Below, in pieces: positions 6,256 through 14,046 of a stretch of DNA of 64,000 bases. The DNA comes from Bacteroides cellulosilyticus. GTDB taxonomy: Bacteria > Bacteroidota > Bacteroidia > Bacteroidales > Bacteroidaceae. The notes beneath the pieces were generated by a model. It did not search any database. It worked only from the letters and a program-made list of their open reading frames with translations, and was not told the origin of the DNA. The first letter of the stretch is position 1. Each line of letters begins with the position of its first letter. The translations under genes and the position numbers were made by a program. Where the stretch lies: positions 2,666,501 through 2,730,500 of the forward strand of contig NZ_CP081903.1 in the NCBI RefSeq assembly GCF_020091405.1, given 5' to 3'.

Positions 6256-8688
6256 ATGAAAGTAATAAAATTCGGCGGAACGTCCGTAGGTTCCGCGAAC
6301 AGTATTTTGAGCGTAAAGAGAATTGTAGAAGCAGTAGAAGAACCGGTAATTGTGGTGGTTTCCGCACTAGGGGGCATCACAGACAAGCTGATAAACACGT
6401 CGAAAATGGCGGCTGCCGGTGATGCTGCTTACGAAAATGAGTTCCGTGAAATTGTTTACCGCCATGTGGAAATGATTAAAGAAGTGATTCCCGCAGGTGA
6501 GGGGCAAGTGGAACTGCAACGCCAGATTGGTGAACTGCTCAATGAACTGAAAGATATTTTCCAGGGTATTTATCTGATAAAGGATCTTTCGCAAAAGACT
6601 TCCGATACTATTGTCAGCTATGGCGAGCGTTTATCATCCATTATCGTTGCAGAGTTGACGGGAGCCAAATGGTTTGATTCACGCAAGTTTATCAAAACTG
6701 AAAAGAAGCACTCCAAGTATGTATTGGATACCGAGTTGACGAATGAACTGATTCGTGAAACATTCAGCACTTTGCCGAAGCGTGCACTGGTGCCGGGGTT
6801 CATCTCTACTGATAAGGTGACGGGAGATGTTACGAACCTTGGGCGTGGTGGTTCCGATTATACTGCTTCGGTTATTGCAGCGGCATTGGATGCCGACCAA
6901 TTGGAAATCTGGACGGATGTGGATGGTTTCATGACTGCAGATCCGCGTGTGATTTCTACTGCTTATACCATTAACGAACTGAGTTATGTAGAGGCAACGG
7001 AGCTTTGTAACTTCGGTGCCAAGGTAGTATATCCGCCGACTATTTATCCGGTTTGCCACAAGAATATTCCTATTTTAATAAAGAATACATTCAATCCCGA
7101 AGGAATGGGAACGATTATCAAGCAGGAAGTATCCGATCCGCGCACAAAAGCGATTAAAGGTATTTCTTCTATCAATGATACCAGTCTGATTACTGTGCAG
7201 GGTCTGGGTATGGTAGGTGTGATTGGTGTGAACTACCGCATCTTTAAGGCACTGGCAAAGAATGGTATCAGTGTGTTCCTTGTATCTCAGGCATCTTCGG
7301 AGAACTCTACGTCTATCGGTGTGCGTAATGCGGATGCCGACCTGGCATGTGAAGTGCTGAATGAGGAGTTTGCCAAAGAGATTGAAATGGGAGAGATTTC
7401 ACCGATACAGGCAGAGAAGAACCTGGCTACGGTGGCTATCGTAGGTGAAAATATGAAGCATACGCCGGGTATTGCCGGAAAGCTGTTCGGTACGTTGGGA
7501 CGTAACGGCATCAATGTGATAGCTTGTGCCCAAGGTGCTTCGGAAACAAATATCTCATTTGTAGTGGATTTCAAATCATTGCGTAAATCATTGAATGTTA
7601 TCCACGATTCATTCTTCCTGTCGGAATACCAAGTACTGAATCTATTTATTTGTGGTATCGGTACGGTGGGTGGCAGCCTGGTGGAACAAATCCGTTGTCA
7701 ACAGCAGAAGCTGATGATGGAGAATGGATTGAAGCTACATATTGTGGGTATCGCTGATGCTGACCGGGCTATGTTTAGCCGTGAAGGCTTTGATCTGACA
7801 GATTTCCGTGCAGAACTGGCAGAGAAGGGCAAACCGAGCACGCTGGAAACTTTGCGTGACGAGATTATCGGTATGAATATCTTCAACTCGGTATTTGTAG
7901 ACTGTACGGCAAGTGCGGCAGTTGCTTCCTTGTACAAAGACTTGTTGTTACACAACGTTTCTGTAGTAGCTGCCAATAAAATTGCCGCTTCTTCGGAATA
8001 TGAGAACTACCGTGAATTGAAACAGATTGCCCGTCAGCGTGGTGTGAAGTACCTTTTTGAAACGAATGTGGGTGCGGGACTTCCGATTATCAATACGATC
8101 AATGACCTTATTCATAGTGGTGACAAGATATTGAAGATTGAAGCTGTGCTGAGTGGCACGCTGAACTATATCTTTAATAAGATCAGTGCGGATATTCCTT
8201 TCAGCAAGACCATCAAGATGGCGCAGGAAGAGCGTTACTCCGAACCGGATCCACGTATCGACCTGAGTGGTAAGGATGTTATCCGTAAACTGGTGATCCT
8301 GGCACGTGAAGCCGGTTACAGACTGGAACAGTCGGATGTAGAAAAGAACCTGTTCGTACCCGATGATTTCTTTGAAGGTTCACTGGATGATTTCTGGAAG
8401 AAAGTGCCGAGTCTGGATGCGGACTTCGAAGCCCGTCGCAAGGTACTGGAAGCTGAGAACAAGCATTGGCGTTTTGTTGCTAAACTGGAGAATGGCAAAG
8501 CATCAGTCGGCCTGCAGGAAGTGGGTGTAAATCATCCGTTCTATGGTTTGGAAGGTAGTAACAATATCATTCTGCTGACTACGGAACGTTATAAAGAATA
8601 TCCGATGATGATACAAGGATACGGTGCCGGTGCCGGAGTGACGGCGGCAGGTGTATTTGCGGATATCATGAGTATTGCAAATGTTTAA
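6256..8688 (+). CDS. thrA: Bifunctional aspartokinase / homoserine dehydrogenase I
   Basis: Catalyses the first and third steps of threonine/methionine synthesis: phosphorylation of aspartate and NAD(P)H reduction of aspartate semialdehyde to homoserine. At 810 residues it is full length for the fused enzyme. Seen: kinase start VIKFGGTSVGSA (residues 3-14), LGRGGSDYTA (about 195-204), and the regulatory ACT pair with VGVIGVNYRIFKAL and VAIVGENMKHTPGIAGKLF (about 320-420). The dehydrogenase Rossmann motif is FICGIGTVGGSL (about 458-469), with VAANKIA and the E-x-V-L-S-G-T-L-N-Y active-site strand (about 630-640). It is the first structural gene of thrA-apgM-thrC, downstream of a leader peptide. 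ACT domains imply feedback inhibition by threonine. Confidence 0.97.
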   Translation: MKVIKFGGTSVGSANSILSVKRIVEAVEEPVIVVVSALGGITDKLINTSKMAAAGDAAYENEFREIVYRHVEMIKEVIPAGEGQVELQRQIGELLNELKDIFQGIYLIKDLSQKTSDTIVSYGERLSSIIVAELTGAKWFDSRKFIKTEKKHSKYVLDTELTNELIRETFSTLPKRALVPGFISTDKVTGDVTNLGRGGSDYTASVIAAALDADQLEIWTDVDGFMTADPRVISTAYTINELSYVEATELCNFGAKVVYPPTIYPVCHKNIPILIKNTFNPEGMGTIIKQEVSDPRTKAIKGISSINDTSLITVQGLGMVGVIGVNYRIFKALAKNGISVFLVSQASSENSTSIGVRNADADLACEVLNEEFAKEIEMGEISPIQAEKNLATVAIVGENMKHTPGIAGKLFGTLGRNGINVIACAQGASETNISFVVDFKSLRKSLNVIHDSFFLSEYQVLNLFICGIGTVGGSLVEQIRCQQQKLMMENGLKLHIVGIADADRAMFSREGFDLTDFRAELAEKGKPSTLETLRDEIIGMNIFNSVFVDCTASAAVASLYKDLLLHNVSVVAANKIAASSEYENYRELKQIARQRGVKYLFETNVGAGLPIINTINDLIHSGDKILKIEAVLSGTLNYIFNKISADIPFSKTIKMAQEERYSEPDPRIDLSGKDVIRKLVILAREAGYRLEQSDVEKNLFVPDDFFEGSLDDFWKKVPSLDADFEARRKVLEAENKHWRFVAKLENGKASVGLQEVGVNHPFYGLEGSNNIILLTTERYKEYPMMIQGYGAGAGVTAAGVFADIMSIANV

Positions 8689-8774
8689 TTAATGAAGAAT
8701 GATTAATGAAGAATTAGGCTGCGCTATCACACCGCATGGAAATTCTTCATTCTTCATTCTTAATTCTTAATTCA
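8689..8774. repeat. Hairpin repeat H1 (core GGCTGCGCTATCA) between thrA and apgM
   Basis: Arms are tandem AATGAAGAAT/ATTCTTCATT words: two copies on the left and about four on the right, able to pair with each other. They surround a core at 8717-8729 reading GGCTGCGCTATCA, followed by CACCGCATGG. The core recurs, inverted, in repeats H2 and H3, whose arms are unrelated to these. It occupies nearly the whole thrA-apgM gap. Confidence 0.85.
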
Positions 8775-8781
8775 ACTAACT

Positions 8782-10077
8782 ATGAAACATATAATCATAT
8801 TAGGCGATGGAATGGCGGATTGGCCTGTGGAGTCATTGGGCGGTAAGACGCTGATGCAATATGCCAAGACGCCTTATATGGATAAACTGGCGGGCATGGG
8901 ACGTACGGGACGCTTGAAGACTGTTGCCGACGGTTTCCATCCCGGTAGTGAGGTAGCGAATATGTCTGTTCTGGGCTATGACCTGCCGAAAGTTTATGAA
9001 GGACGAGGACCTCTGGAAGCTGCCAGCATCGGTGTGGATTTGAAACCGGGCGAGATGGCAATGCGTTGTAACATCATTTGCATTGAAGGCGATCATATTA
9101 AAAACCATTCTGCCGGACACATCACAACGGAAGAAGCCGATGTATTAGTGAAGTACTTGCAAGAACGTCTGGGTAATGAACGGGTGCGTTTCCATACAGG
9201 TGTTCAGTACCGTCATTTATTGGTGATCAAAGGTGGAGATAAGCGTATCGATTGTACGCCACCGCACGATGTGCCGTTGAAACCTTTCCGACCGTTACTG
9301 GTAAAACCTACAAGTGACGAGCTGCAAGCTACGAGTGCTATGCAGGATGATAGCGCAGCCCACTCGTCACTTGTAGCTGGTAGCTCGTCACTCTCTCCCC
9401 TGACTCCGCAACAAACTGCTGATTTGATTAATGACCTTATCCTGCGTTCGCAGGAGCTTTTGAAAAATCATCCGTTGAATCAGAAGCGAATGGCGGAAGG
9501 GAAAGACCCGGCTAACAGTATTTGGCCCTGGAGTCCCGGCTATCGTCCTAAAATGGAACGTTTGTCTGATAAGTTCCCACAAGTGAAACGGGGGGCAGTG
9601 ATTTCTGCTGTAGACTTGATCAATGGCATCGGATATTATGCGTACTTGCGTCGCCTGACAGTGGAAGGTGCTACCGGATTGTATGATACCAATTATGAGA
9701 ACAAAGTGGCTGCCGCATTGGAAGCCTTGAAAACGGACGATTTTGTCTATCTGCATATCGAAGCCAGCGATGAGGCCGGACATGAAGGGAATGTGGATTT
9801 AAAACTTCTGACGATCGAGAATCTGGATAGCCGTGCTGTAGGTCCTATATATGAAGCCGTGAAAGATTGGGAGGAACCGGTAGCTATTGCCGTATTGCCC
9901 GATCATCCTACTCCATGTGAGCTTCGCACACATACCAATGAACCGATCCCTTTCTTCATCTGGTATCCGGGTATCGAACCGGATAGTGTACAAACCTTTG
10001 ATGAAGTGTCTGTTTGCGAAGGAAGTTACGGATTGTTGAAGGAAGATGAGTTTATTAATGAATTTATGAAAAGCTGA
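8782..10077 (+). CDS. apgM: ApgM-like phosphoglycerate mutase family protein; probable homoserine kinase
   Basis: Belongs to the cofactor-independent phosphoglycerate mutase branch of the alkaline-phosphatase superfamily. Seen: N-terminal metal site IILGDGMADWP (residues 4-14), HPGSEVANMSVLGYD (about 53-67) with the phosphate-accepting serine region, LHIEASDEAGHEGN with metal-binding D and H (about 325-338), and the closing LPDHPTPCELRTH (about 373-385). Bacteroidetes usually lack a classical ThrB, and this gene sits between thrA and thrC. Genetic work in B. thetaiotaomicron assigned the orthologue as the missing homoserine kinase, so that role is favoured over glycolysis. Odd: residues about 176-204 (KPTSDELQATSAMQ... 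to SSSLSP) are encoded by hairpin repeat H2, an in-frame insertion. The gene ends two bases before thrC. Confidence 0.88.
   Translation: MKHIIILGDGMADWPVESLGGKTLMQYAKTPYMDKLAGMGRTGRLKTVADGFHPGSEVANMSVLGYDLPKVYEGRGPLEAASIGVDLKPGEMAMRCNIICIEGDHIKNHSAGHITTEEADVLVKYLQERLGNERVRFHTGVQYRHLLVIKGGDKRIDCTPPHDVPLKPFRPLLVKPTSDELQATSAMQDDSAAHSSLVAGSSSLSPLTPQQTADLINDLILRSQELLKNHPLNQKRMAEGKDPANSIWPWSPGYRPKMERLSDKFPQVKRGAVISAVDLINGIGYYAYLRRLTVEGATGLYDTNYENKVAAALEALKTDDFVYLHIEASDEAGHEGNVDLKLLTIENLDSRAVGPIYEAVKDWEEPVAIAVLPDHPTPCELRTHTNEPIPFFIWYPGIEPDSVQTFDEVSVCEGSYGLLKEDEFINEFMKS
9308..9394. repeat. Hairpin repeat H2, in frame inside apgM
   Basis: The left arm AAGTGACGAGCT...AAGCTACGAGTG pairs with the right arm CACTTGTAGCTGGTAGCTCG then TCACT. 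The inner stem GCTAT/ATAGC closes the loop GCAGGATG. On the minus strand the core at 9348-9360 reads GGCTGCGCTATCA, identical to H1. It keeps the reading frame open and adds about 29 codons rich in Ser, Ala and Thr. Confidence 0.88.
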
Positions 10078-10079
10078 TT

Positions 10080-11447
10080 ATGAAATATTACAGTACCAAC
10101 AAACAAGCTCCCGACGCCAGTCTGGAAGAAGCCGTAGTGAAGGGACTTGCTGCTGACAAAGGACTTTTCATGCCGTATAGCATTAAACCTTTGCCGCAAG
10201 AATTTTATGATAGTATCGATACTCTTTCTTTTCAGGAGATTGCTTATCGTGTAGCCGATGCTTTCTTCGGAGAAGATATTCCAGCCGATACGTTGAAGCA
10301 AATCGTATATGATACGCTGAATTTTGATGTACCTTTGGTGAAAGTGACAGAAAATATTTATTCCCTAGAACTTTTCCATGGCCCGACGCTTGCCTTTAAA
10401 GATGTGGGCGGACGTTTTATGGCCCGTCTTCTGGGATATTTCATCAAGAAGGAAGGGAAGAAACAAGTGAACGTGCTTGTGGCTACTTCCGGTGATACGG
10501 GAAGTGCTGTTGCAAATGGTTTTCTTGGTGTAGAAGGCATTCATGTATATGTGCTTTATCCCAAAGGAAAGGTCAGCGAAATACAGGAGAAACAATTTAC
10601 GACTCTCGGACAGAATATCACGGCCCTTGAAATAGACGGTACATTCGATGATTGCCAGGCGTTGGTGAAATCTGCTTTTATGGATAAGGAGCTGAATGAG
10701 CATTTGCAACTGACCAGTGCCAATTCCATTAATGTAGCACGATTCTTACCGCAGGCTTTCTATTACTTCTATGCTTATGCTCAACTGAAGAAAGCTACGA
10801 GTGACAAGCTACGGGCTACAAGTACTGTGCAGCATGACAGTGCAGCTCCCTCGTCACTGGTAGCTGGTAGCTTGTCACCGGTTATCTGTGTTCCGAGCGG
10901 TAACTTTGGAAATATCACTGCCGGATTGTTTGGTAAACGTATGGGATTGCCTGTGAAGCGTTTCATTGCTGCCAATAACCGTAACGATATCTTCTATCAA
11001 TATTTGCAAACCGGAGTTTATACTCCGCGTCCTTCTATCGCTACCATTGCCAATGCTATGGATGTGGGCGATCCGAGTAACTTTGCGCGTGTGCTCGATC
11101 TTTATGGAGGCAGTCATGCGGCCATTTCTGCTGAAATCAGTGGTACCACTTATACCAATGAACAGATTGCCGAAACGATGCGTGAGACGTGGAAAGAATG
11201 TCATTACCTGCTTGATCCGCATGGTGCCTGTGGTTTCCGTGCACTGAAAGAAGGATTGAAATCCGGTGAAACTGGCGTTTTCCTGGAGACGGCACATCCG
11301 GCAAAATTCCTCGAAACCGTAGAAGGTATAATCGGCGAAACCGTAGAGATTCCTGCGAAACTGAAAGCTTTTATGCAAGGTGAAAAGCAAAGCCTGTCGA
11401 TGACAAAGGAATTTGCAGATTTTAAAAGCTATCTGTTGTCGCTATAA
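10080..11447 (+). CDS. thrC: Threonine synthase
   Basis: A PLP enzyme converting O-phosphohomoserine to threonine in the cytoplasm. 455 residues, full length. Seen: N-terminal MKYYSTNKQAPDASLEEAV with GLAADKGLFMP, the PLP lysine in GPTLAFKDVGGRF (about residues 101-113), the phosphate-binding glycine-rich ATSGDTGSAVANGF (about 129-142), and the second cofactor contact VPSGNFGNITAG (about 271-282). Odd: residues about 238-267 (KKATSDKLRATS... to LVAGSLSP) come from hairpin repeat H3, inserted just before the VPSGNFGN strand. The same type of insert occurs in the gene before it. It begins two bases after apgM, so translation is probably coupled, and it is followed by a terminator. Confidence 0.96.
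   Translation: MKYYSTNKQAPDASLEEAVVKGLAADKGLFMPYSIKPLPQEFYDSIDTLSFQEIAYRVADAFFGEDIPADTLKQIVYDTLNFDVPLVKVTENIYSLELFHGPTLAFKDVGGRFMARLLGYFIKKEGKKQVNVLVATSGDTGSAVANGFLGVEGIHVYVLYPKGKVSEIQEKQFTTLGQNITALEIDGTFDDCQALVKSAFMDKELNEHLQLTSANSINVARFLPQAFYYFYAYAQLKKATSDKLRATSTVQHDSAAPSSLVAGSLSPVICVPSGNFGNITAGLFGKRMGLPVKRFIAANNRNDIFYQYLQTGVYTPRPSIATIANAMDVGDPSNFARVLDLYGGSHAAISAEISGTTYTNEQIAETMRETWKECHYLLDPHGACGFRALKEGLKSGETGVFLETAHPAKFLETVEGIIGETVEIPAKLKAFMQGEKQSLSMTKEFADFKSYLLSL
10793..10880. repeat. Hairpin repeat H3, in frame inside thrC
   Basis: GTGACAAGCTAC (left) and GTAGCTTGTCAC (right) are a perfect 12-bp inverted repeat. The inner GGGCTACAAGT pairs imperfectly with ACTGGTAGCTG. The apex stem ACTGT/ACAGT closes the loop GCAGCATG. 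On the minus strand the core at 10835-10847 reads AGCTGCACTGTCA. Compared with H2, both strands of the apex stem have changed together (GCTAT/ATAGC to ACTGT/ACAGT). Confidence 0.88.
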
Positions 11448-11477
11448 GAAGCGGAATTTCCTTAAGCAGGAAGAGAT

Positions 11478-11506
11478 AAATGCCCGAAAACTTGACTTCG
11501 GCATTT
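11478..11506 (+). terminator. Terminator after thrC
   Basis: AAATGCC-CGAA pairs with TTCGG-CATTT shortly after the thrC stop. The T-run is weak (TTTC). Confidence 0.55.
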
Positions 11507-11528
11507 CAATGTAGTATATTTGTATCTG

Positions 11529-11596
11529 TAATACTGATTTAGTTTTCAAGAACTACAGAGTAGAAGGGGAGAGGCGGTTGCTTCTCCTCTTTTTTG
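11529..11596 (+). ncRNA. Small RNA candidate A
   Basis: A TATATTTG box at 11515-11522 (TAnnTTTG) is followed about 65-70 bases later by a terminator hairpin (GGGGAGAG/CTTCTCCTC, 11566-11589) with a T-run at 11589-11595. No ORF is seen. It lies in the 400-base gap between thrC and the toxin gene. The length, about 68 nt, and layout resemble the candidate at 29318. Promoter-plus-terminator logic only; conservation not tested. Confidence 0.5.
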
Positions 11597-11668
11597 TATC
11601 TATGCCCTGATATTGCTTATTAACAGTATGATATAGGAATGGAAATATTCTTCATCAAGATAAAACAG

Positions 11669-11778
11669 ATCGTCTGAACGGGTGAAATGCATCATCTGTT
11701 TGGAACGAACATATCATCTGTTTAGGGTAAACATATCATCCGTTTGAGGCAAACAGACCATCTGTTTCTATAAGACAA
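11669..11778. repeat. 22-bp-period array I (TGTTTnnnnnAAACA units)
   Basis: Five degenerate 22-base units start at 11669, 11691, 11713, 11735 and 11757. The shared part is ATCATCTGTTT; the second half of units 2-4 carries AAAC or GAAC, so each forms a small inverted repeat (for example TGTTTAGGGTAAACA). AAACAG words continue to about 11812. It lies between small RNA candidate A and the RelE/ParE toxin gene. Confidence 0.85.
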
Positions 11779-11856
11779 AAACAGAAAGGCAAAACACTGT
11801 CTGTTCAGTTAATGTTTTGTAAATCTACCCTTGACAATATTTGAATTCAGGAAGCT

Positions 11857-12168
11857 CTATTCCTTTTTGGAAACCACCTTCAGTTCTCCCATTTTTAGTC
11901 GGTTGTCCCACAGTACAACAACTTCTATCTTCTTGAGACTATGTCGATAGAAAAGTGTATATCCTGGGTGAGGAATGATGTAGCGTATGTTCTCTATTTC
12001 CGTTGTTTGTCCGATGAATGGATTCATGCTGATACGGTGCAGCATGTTCTGCAATTGTACATAGAGTACTTCACCCAATTGGTTACTTCCATCCTTCAGA
12101 TTAAGTATCTGGAATGCCTCCTTCAACTGTTTCTTGGCGACGAGCGACCATATTACTTGCTTAGCCAT
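11857..12168 (-). CDS. RelE/ParE-family toxin
   Basis: A 103-residue basic protein of the RelE/ParE superfamily, whose members either cleave mRNA at the ribosome or inhibit gyrase. Seen: an N-terminal helix region WSLVAKKQLKEAFQIL, then MNPFIGQTTEI, and the C-terminal beta-sheet YIIPHPGYTLFYRHSLKKIEVVVLWDNR. The last stretch contains the usual arginine at the end of the final strand (LWDNR), typical of ParE-like members. It overlaps the upstream antitoxin gene by 16 bases, giving the usual antitoxin-toxin order. Which target it has cannot be told from sequence. Confidence 0.85.
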   Translation of the reverse strand: MAKQVIWSLVAKKQLKEAFQILNLKDGSNQLGEVLYVQLQNMLHRISMNPFIGQTTEIENIRYIIPHPGYTLFYRHSLKKIEVVVLWDNRLKMGELKVVSKKE

Positions 12169-12341
12169 TCTGCTACCTCCTTGTTTATTGTTAAGTTATT
12201 CTGTCCTTCGCGATTATCCAATTGGCAACAGGCAGTTTCAATCTCCCGGCGCAGTTGATGAGAGAATGTGAGCACTTGTTCTTTGCTCTTAGGTTCATCT
12301 TGGGCTTCGGTACGCAGTGTGTCTTTTTCTTTACTTTTCAT
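12153..12341 (-). CDS. Antitoxin of RelE/ParE pair
   Basis: A 62-residue acidic/polar protein overlapping the toxin start by 16 bases. The N-terminal 20 residues are charged and low-complexity (KSKEKDTLRTEAQDEPKSKE). The remainder (VLTFSHQLRREIETACCQLD...) looks helical and ends EVAEWLSK. I do not recognise a defined DNA-binding fold. The call rests on size, charge and the overlapping position. It probably neutralises the toxin and represses the pair. Confidence 0.65.
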   Translation of the reverse strand: MKSKEKDTLRTEAQDEPKSKEQVLTFSHQLRREIETACCQLDNREGQNNLTINKEVAEWLSK

Positions 12342-12468
12342 AGGGCTATCCTTTTTTGTTTTTCATAGAACATCCTAAAGATACGAATAGTTTTGGAATA
12401 TCCATGCACGTTGAACAATTTTCTTCTCCCTGCGTTCTCTGCCTTGAAACCAAAATTGCGATATCCGA

Positions 12469-13377
12469 ATGAAAGATAAGAAGCTGGAGGCCAATTTAAG
12501 TTTGGTAGTCTCACGAATATTTGCGGGATTGAATATGAATGCCCTGAAATATCTGCTGCCCGTGTGGATGGGTGCATTGACGGGCGTCACGGTGCGTTGT
12601 ACTTTTGCTGCTGTGGCGTTTTGGGTGACAGGCTGGTTTGTGAAAGAAGCACCTATCACACGGCGGCAGCGTATCGGGTTACTTTGCCTGGGGGCATTCG
12701 GCATGTATGGTTTTATGTTCTGCTATTTGCTGGGTATCAGTAAAACGACGCCTGTCAGTAGTGCCATATTCAATTCCCTGCAACCTATCTGGGTGTTTCT
12801 TATCTCCGTTCTCTTTCTGCACGAGCGGGCTACACTGATGAAAATCATCGGTATCTCTCTCGGTTTCGGTGGTGCATTGCTGTGTATATTGACTCAAGGC
12901 AGCGATGACTTGGCACATGATGCCTTTACAGGTAATATGTTGTGTCTGCTCAGTTCGGTGTTCTTTGCCATTTATCTGATTCTGAGTAAGAAATTACTGG
13001 AAGAGATCGGCTTGGTGACCGTAATGAAATATGTGTTTGGGGGCGCGGCGCTGTCCGGTCTGGTGATATCTACTATCCTGGGCTGGGACGCGCCGTTGTT
13101 CGCCGACGCAGCACATGGAACTTGGCACTGGATGCCGTGGGTGATTCTGGCATTCATTCTTATTTTCCCTACTTACCTTAGTTATTGGTTGATGCCCATC
13201 GGATTGAAATATCTGAAGACAACCGTAGTGGCCATGTATGGCTATCTGATACTGATTGTGACGACTGTCGTTTCTTATATCGTGGGGCAAGACCGCTTTA
13301 CCTGGGAACAGGGGGTGGCTATCGGGATGATATGTCTGAGTGTGTACTTTGTGGAGGTAGCGGAGAGAAGAAAATAA
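12469..13377 (+). CDS. EamA/DMT-family transporter
   Basis: A 302-residue inner-membrane protein of the drug/metabolite transporter superfamily, with ten predicted hydrophobic segments in two EamA repeats. Seen: first repeat beginning SLVVSRIFAGLNMNALKYLL, a segment with GICLGAFGMYGFMF-like composition (about residues 83-96), SSAIFNSLQPIWVFLIS (about 97-113), and the second repeat from MLCLLSSVFFAIYLILSKKL (about 155-175). It ends in YFVEVAERRK, a positive cytoplasmic tail. Likely an exporter or importer of a small metabolite; the substrate is unknown. It is transcribed alone, divergent from the toxin-antitoxin pair and convergent with the thiamine operon end (one base apart). Confidence 0.85.
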   Translation: MKDKKLEANLSLVVSRIFAGLNMNALKYLLPVWMGALTGVTVRCTFAAVAFWVTGWFVKEAPITRRQRIGLLCLGAFGMYGFMFCYLLGISKTTPVSSAIFNSLQPIWVFLISVLFLHERATLMKIIGISLGFGGALLCILTQGSDDLAHDAFTGNMLCLLSSVFFAIYLILSKKLLEEIGLVTVMKYVFGGAALSGLVISTILGWDAPLFADAAHGTWHWMPWVILAFILIFPTYLSYWLMPIGLKYLKTTVVAMYGYLILIVTTVVSYIVGQDRFTWEQGVAIGMICLSVYFVEVAERRK

Positions 13378-13378
13378 A

Positions 13379-14038
13379 TTAATAGTTTATCACTACCAAG
13401 TATTCCCCTTCTGCATGAATGGTGAATTCTGTTTCCGTACTTTCGTTCAGTGTACCTTGCCACCAGTTGGTGAAGTCACTGAGAGGGTATACCAAGCCTT
13501 CGCCTCGCAGATTGTGGGCACCAAAGTTTATGATTGAAATCTGTTGACCCGGTTGGCAGGGGAAAGAACAGGTATCATGGCAAGGAATGAAAATACCATA
13601 ATCTGTCAGCATGCGGACATGAGCTCCGGTATGCATATAATCAATGAGCAGGCTGATATTTCCTAAAGTATGGTCTTCGCGTTTACCTGTGGCTCCTACG
13701 ATAGCGATGTTTCTTTTGCCTTGTGATAAAAGGAAGTTTACGGCTTTGGTCTGGTCGTTGGTTTCCTGGTCGGAGATGTAATGAAGAATATGGTGATATT
13801 TCCGGCGGTTTTCTTCACTCAGGGAATCTCCGTCACCGATAATAACATCAGGTACGTTGCCGCGATCTATATAAGCATCTGCACCGCCATCACAACAAAC
13901 AAGATAAGGAGCGTTTGCCAGTATCTGCAAAGGTCTGGGATGGGTTGGATAATCACCATTGGCTAAAATTACTGCTTCGGGTTCACCACAGAGAACACAG
14001 AGTTCCACTGAATTCTTATTATTATTTTCTTTCATCAT
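13379..14038 (-). CDS. thiN: Thiamine pyrophosphokinase
   Basis: Transfers pyrophosphate from ATP to thiamine to give TPP. Seen: AVILANGDYPTHPRPLQIL near the N-terminus, CCDGGADAY (catalytic acidic strand), DVIIGDGDSLSEE with the paired aspartates, DQETNDQTKAVNFLL (the D-x-x-x-N-D-x-x-K-A motif) and VGATGKREDHTLGN. These make the assignment secure. It is the last gene of the TPP-riboswitch operon after the PnuT transporter, so the pair imports and traps thiamine. Odd: just before the conserved start of the domain, the codons for VELCVLCGE are made by a CACAGAG-family repeat. The start is uncertain: ATGs at 14038 and 14035 are both plausible, and an upstream GTG is less likely. Confidence 0.92.
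   Translation of the reverse strand: MMKENNNKNSVELCVLCGEPEAVILANGDYPTHPRPLQILANAPYLVCCDGGADAYIDRGNVPDVIIGDGDSLSEENRRKYHHILHYISDQETNDQTKAVNFLLSQGKRNIAIVGATGKREDHTLGNISLLIDYMHTGAHVRMLTDYGIFIPCHDTCSFPCQPGQQISIINFGAHNLRGEGLVYPLSDFTNWWQGTLNESTETEFTIHAEGEYLVVINY
13982..14006 (+). repeat. CACAGAG-family repeat, single copy inside thiN
   Basis: TTCACCACAGAGAACACAGA followed by GTTCC matches the arm of the repeats at 2650, 3081, 22794 and 24190. It is translated on the minus strand as part of the thiamine pyrophosphokinase N-terminus. No inverted partner is seen nearby. Confidence 0.85.
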
Positions 14039-14046
14039 TATTTCTT

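Noticed and set aside
11669..11778. CRISPR array (regular 22-bp step)
   Set aside because: Repeat plus filler totals only 22 bases, there are no unique spacers of normal length, units are degenerate and no cas gene is in the window. The same holds for the arrays at 22577 and 60413.
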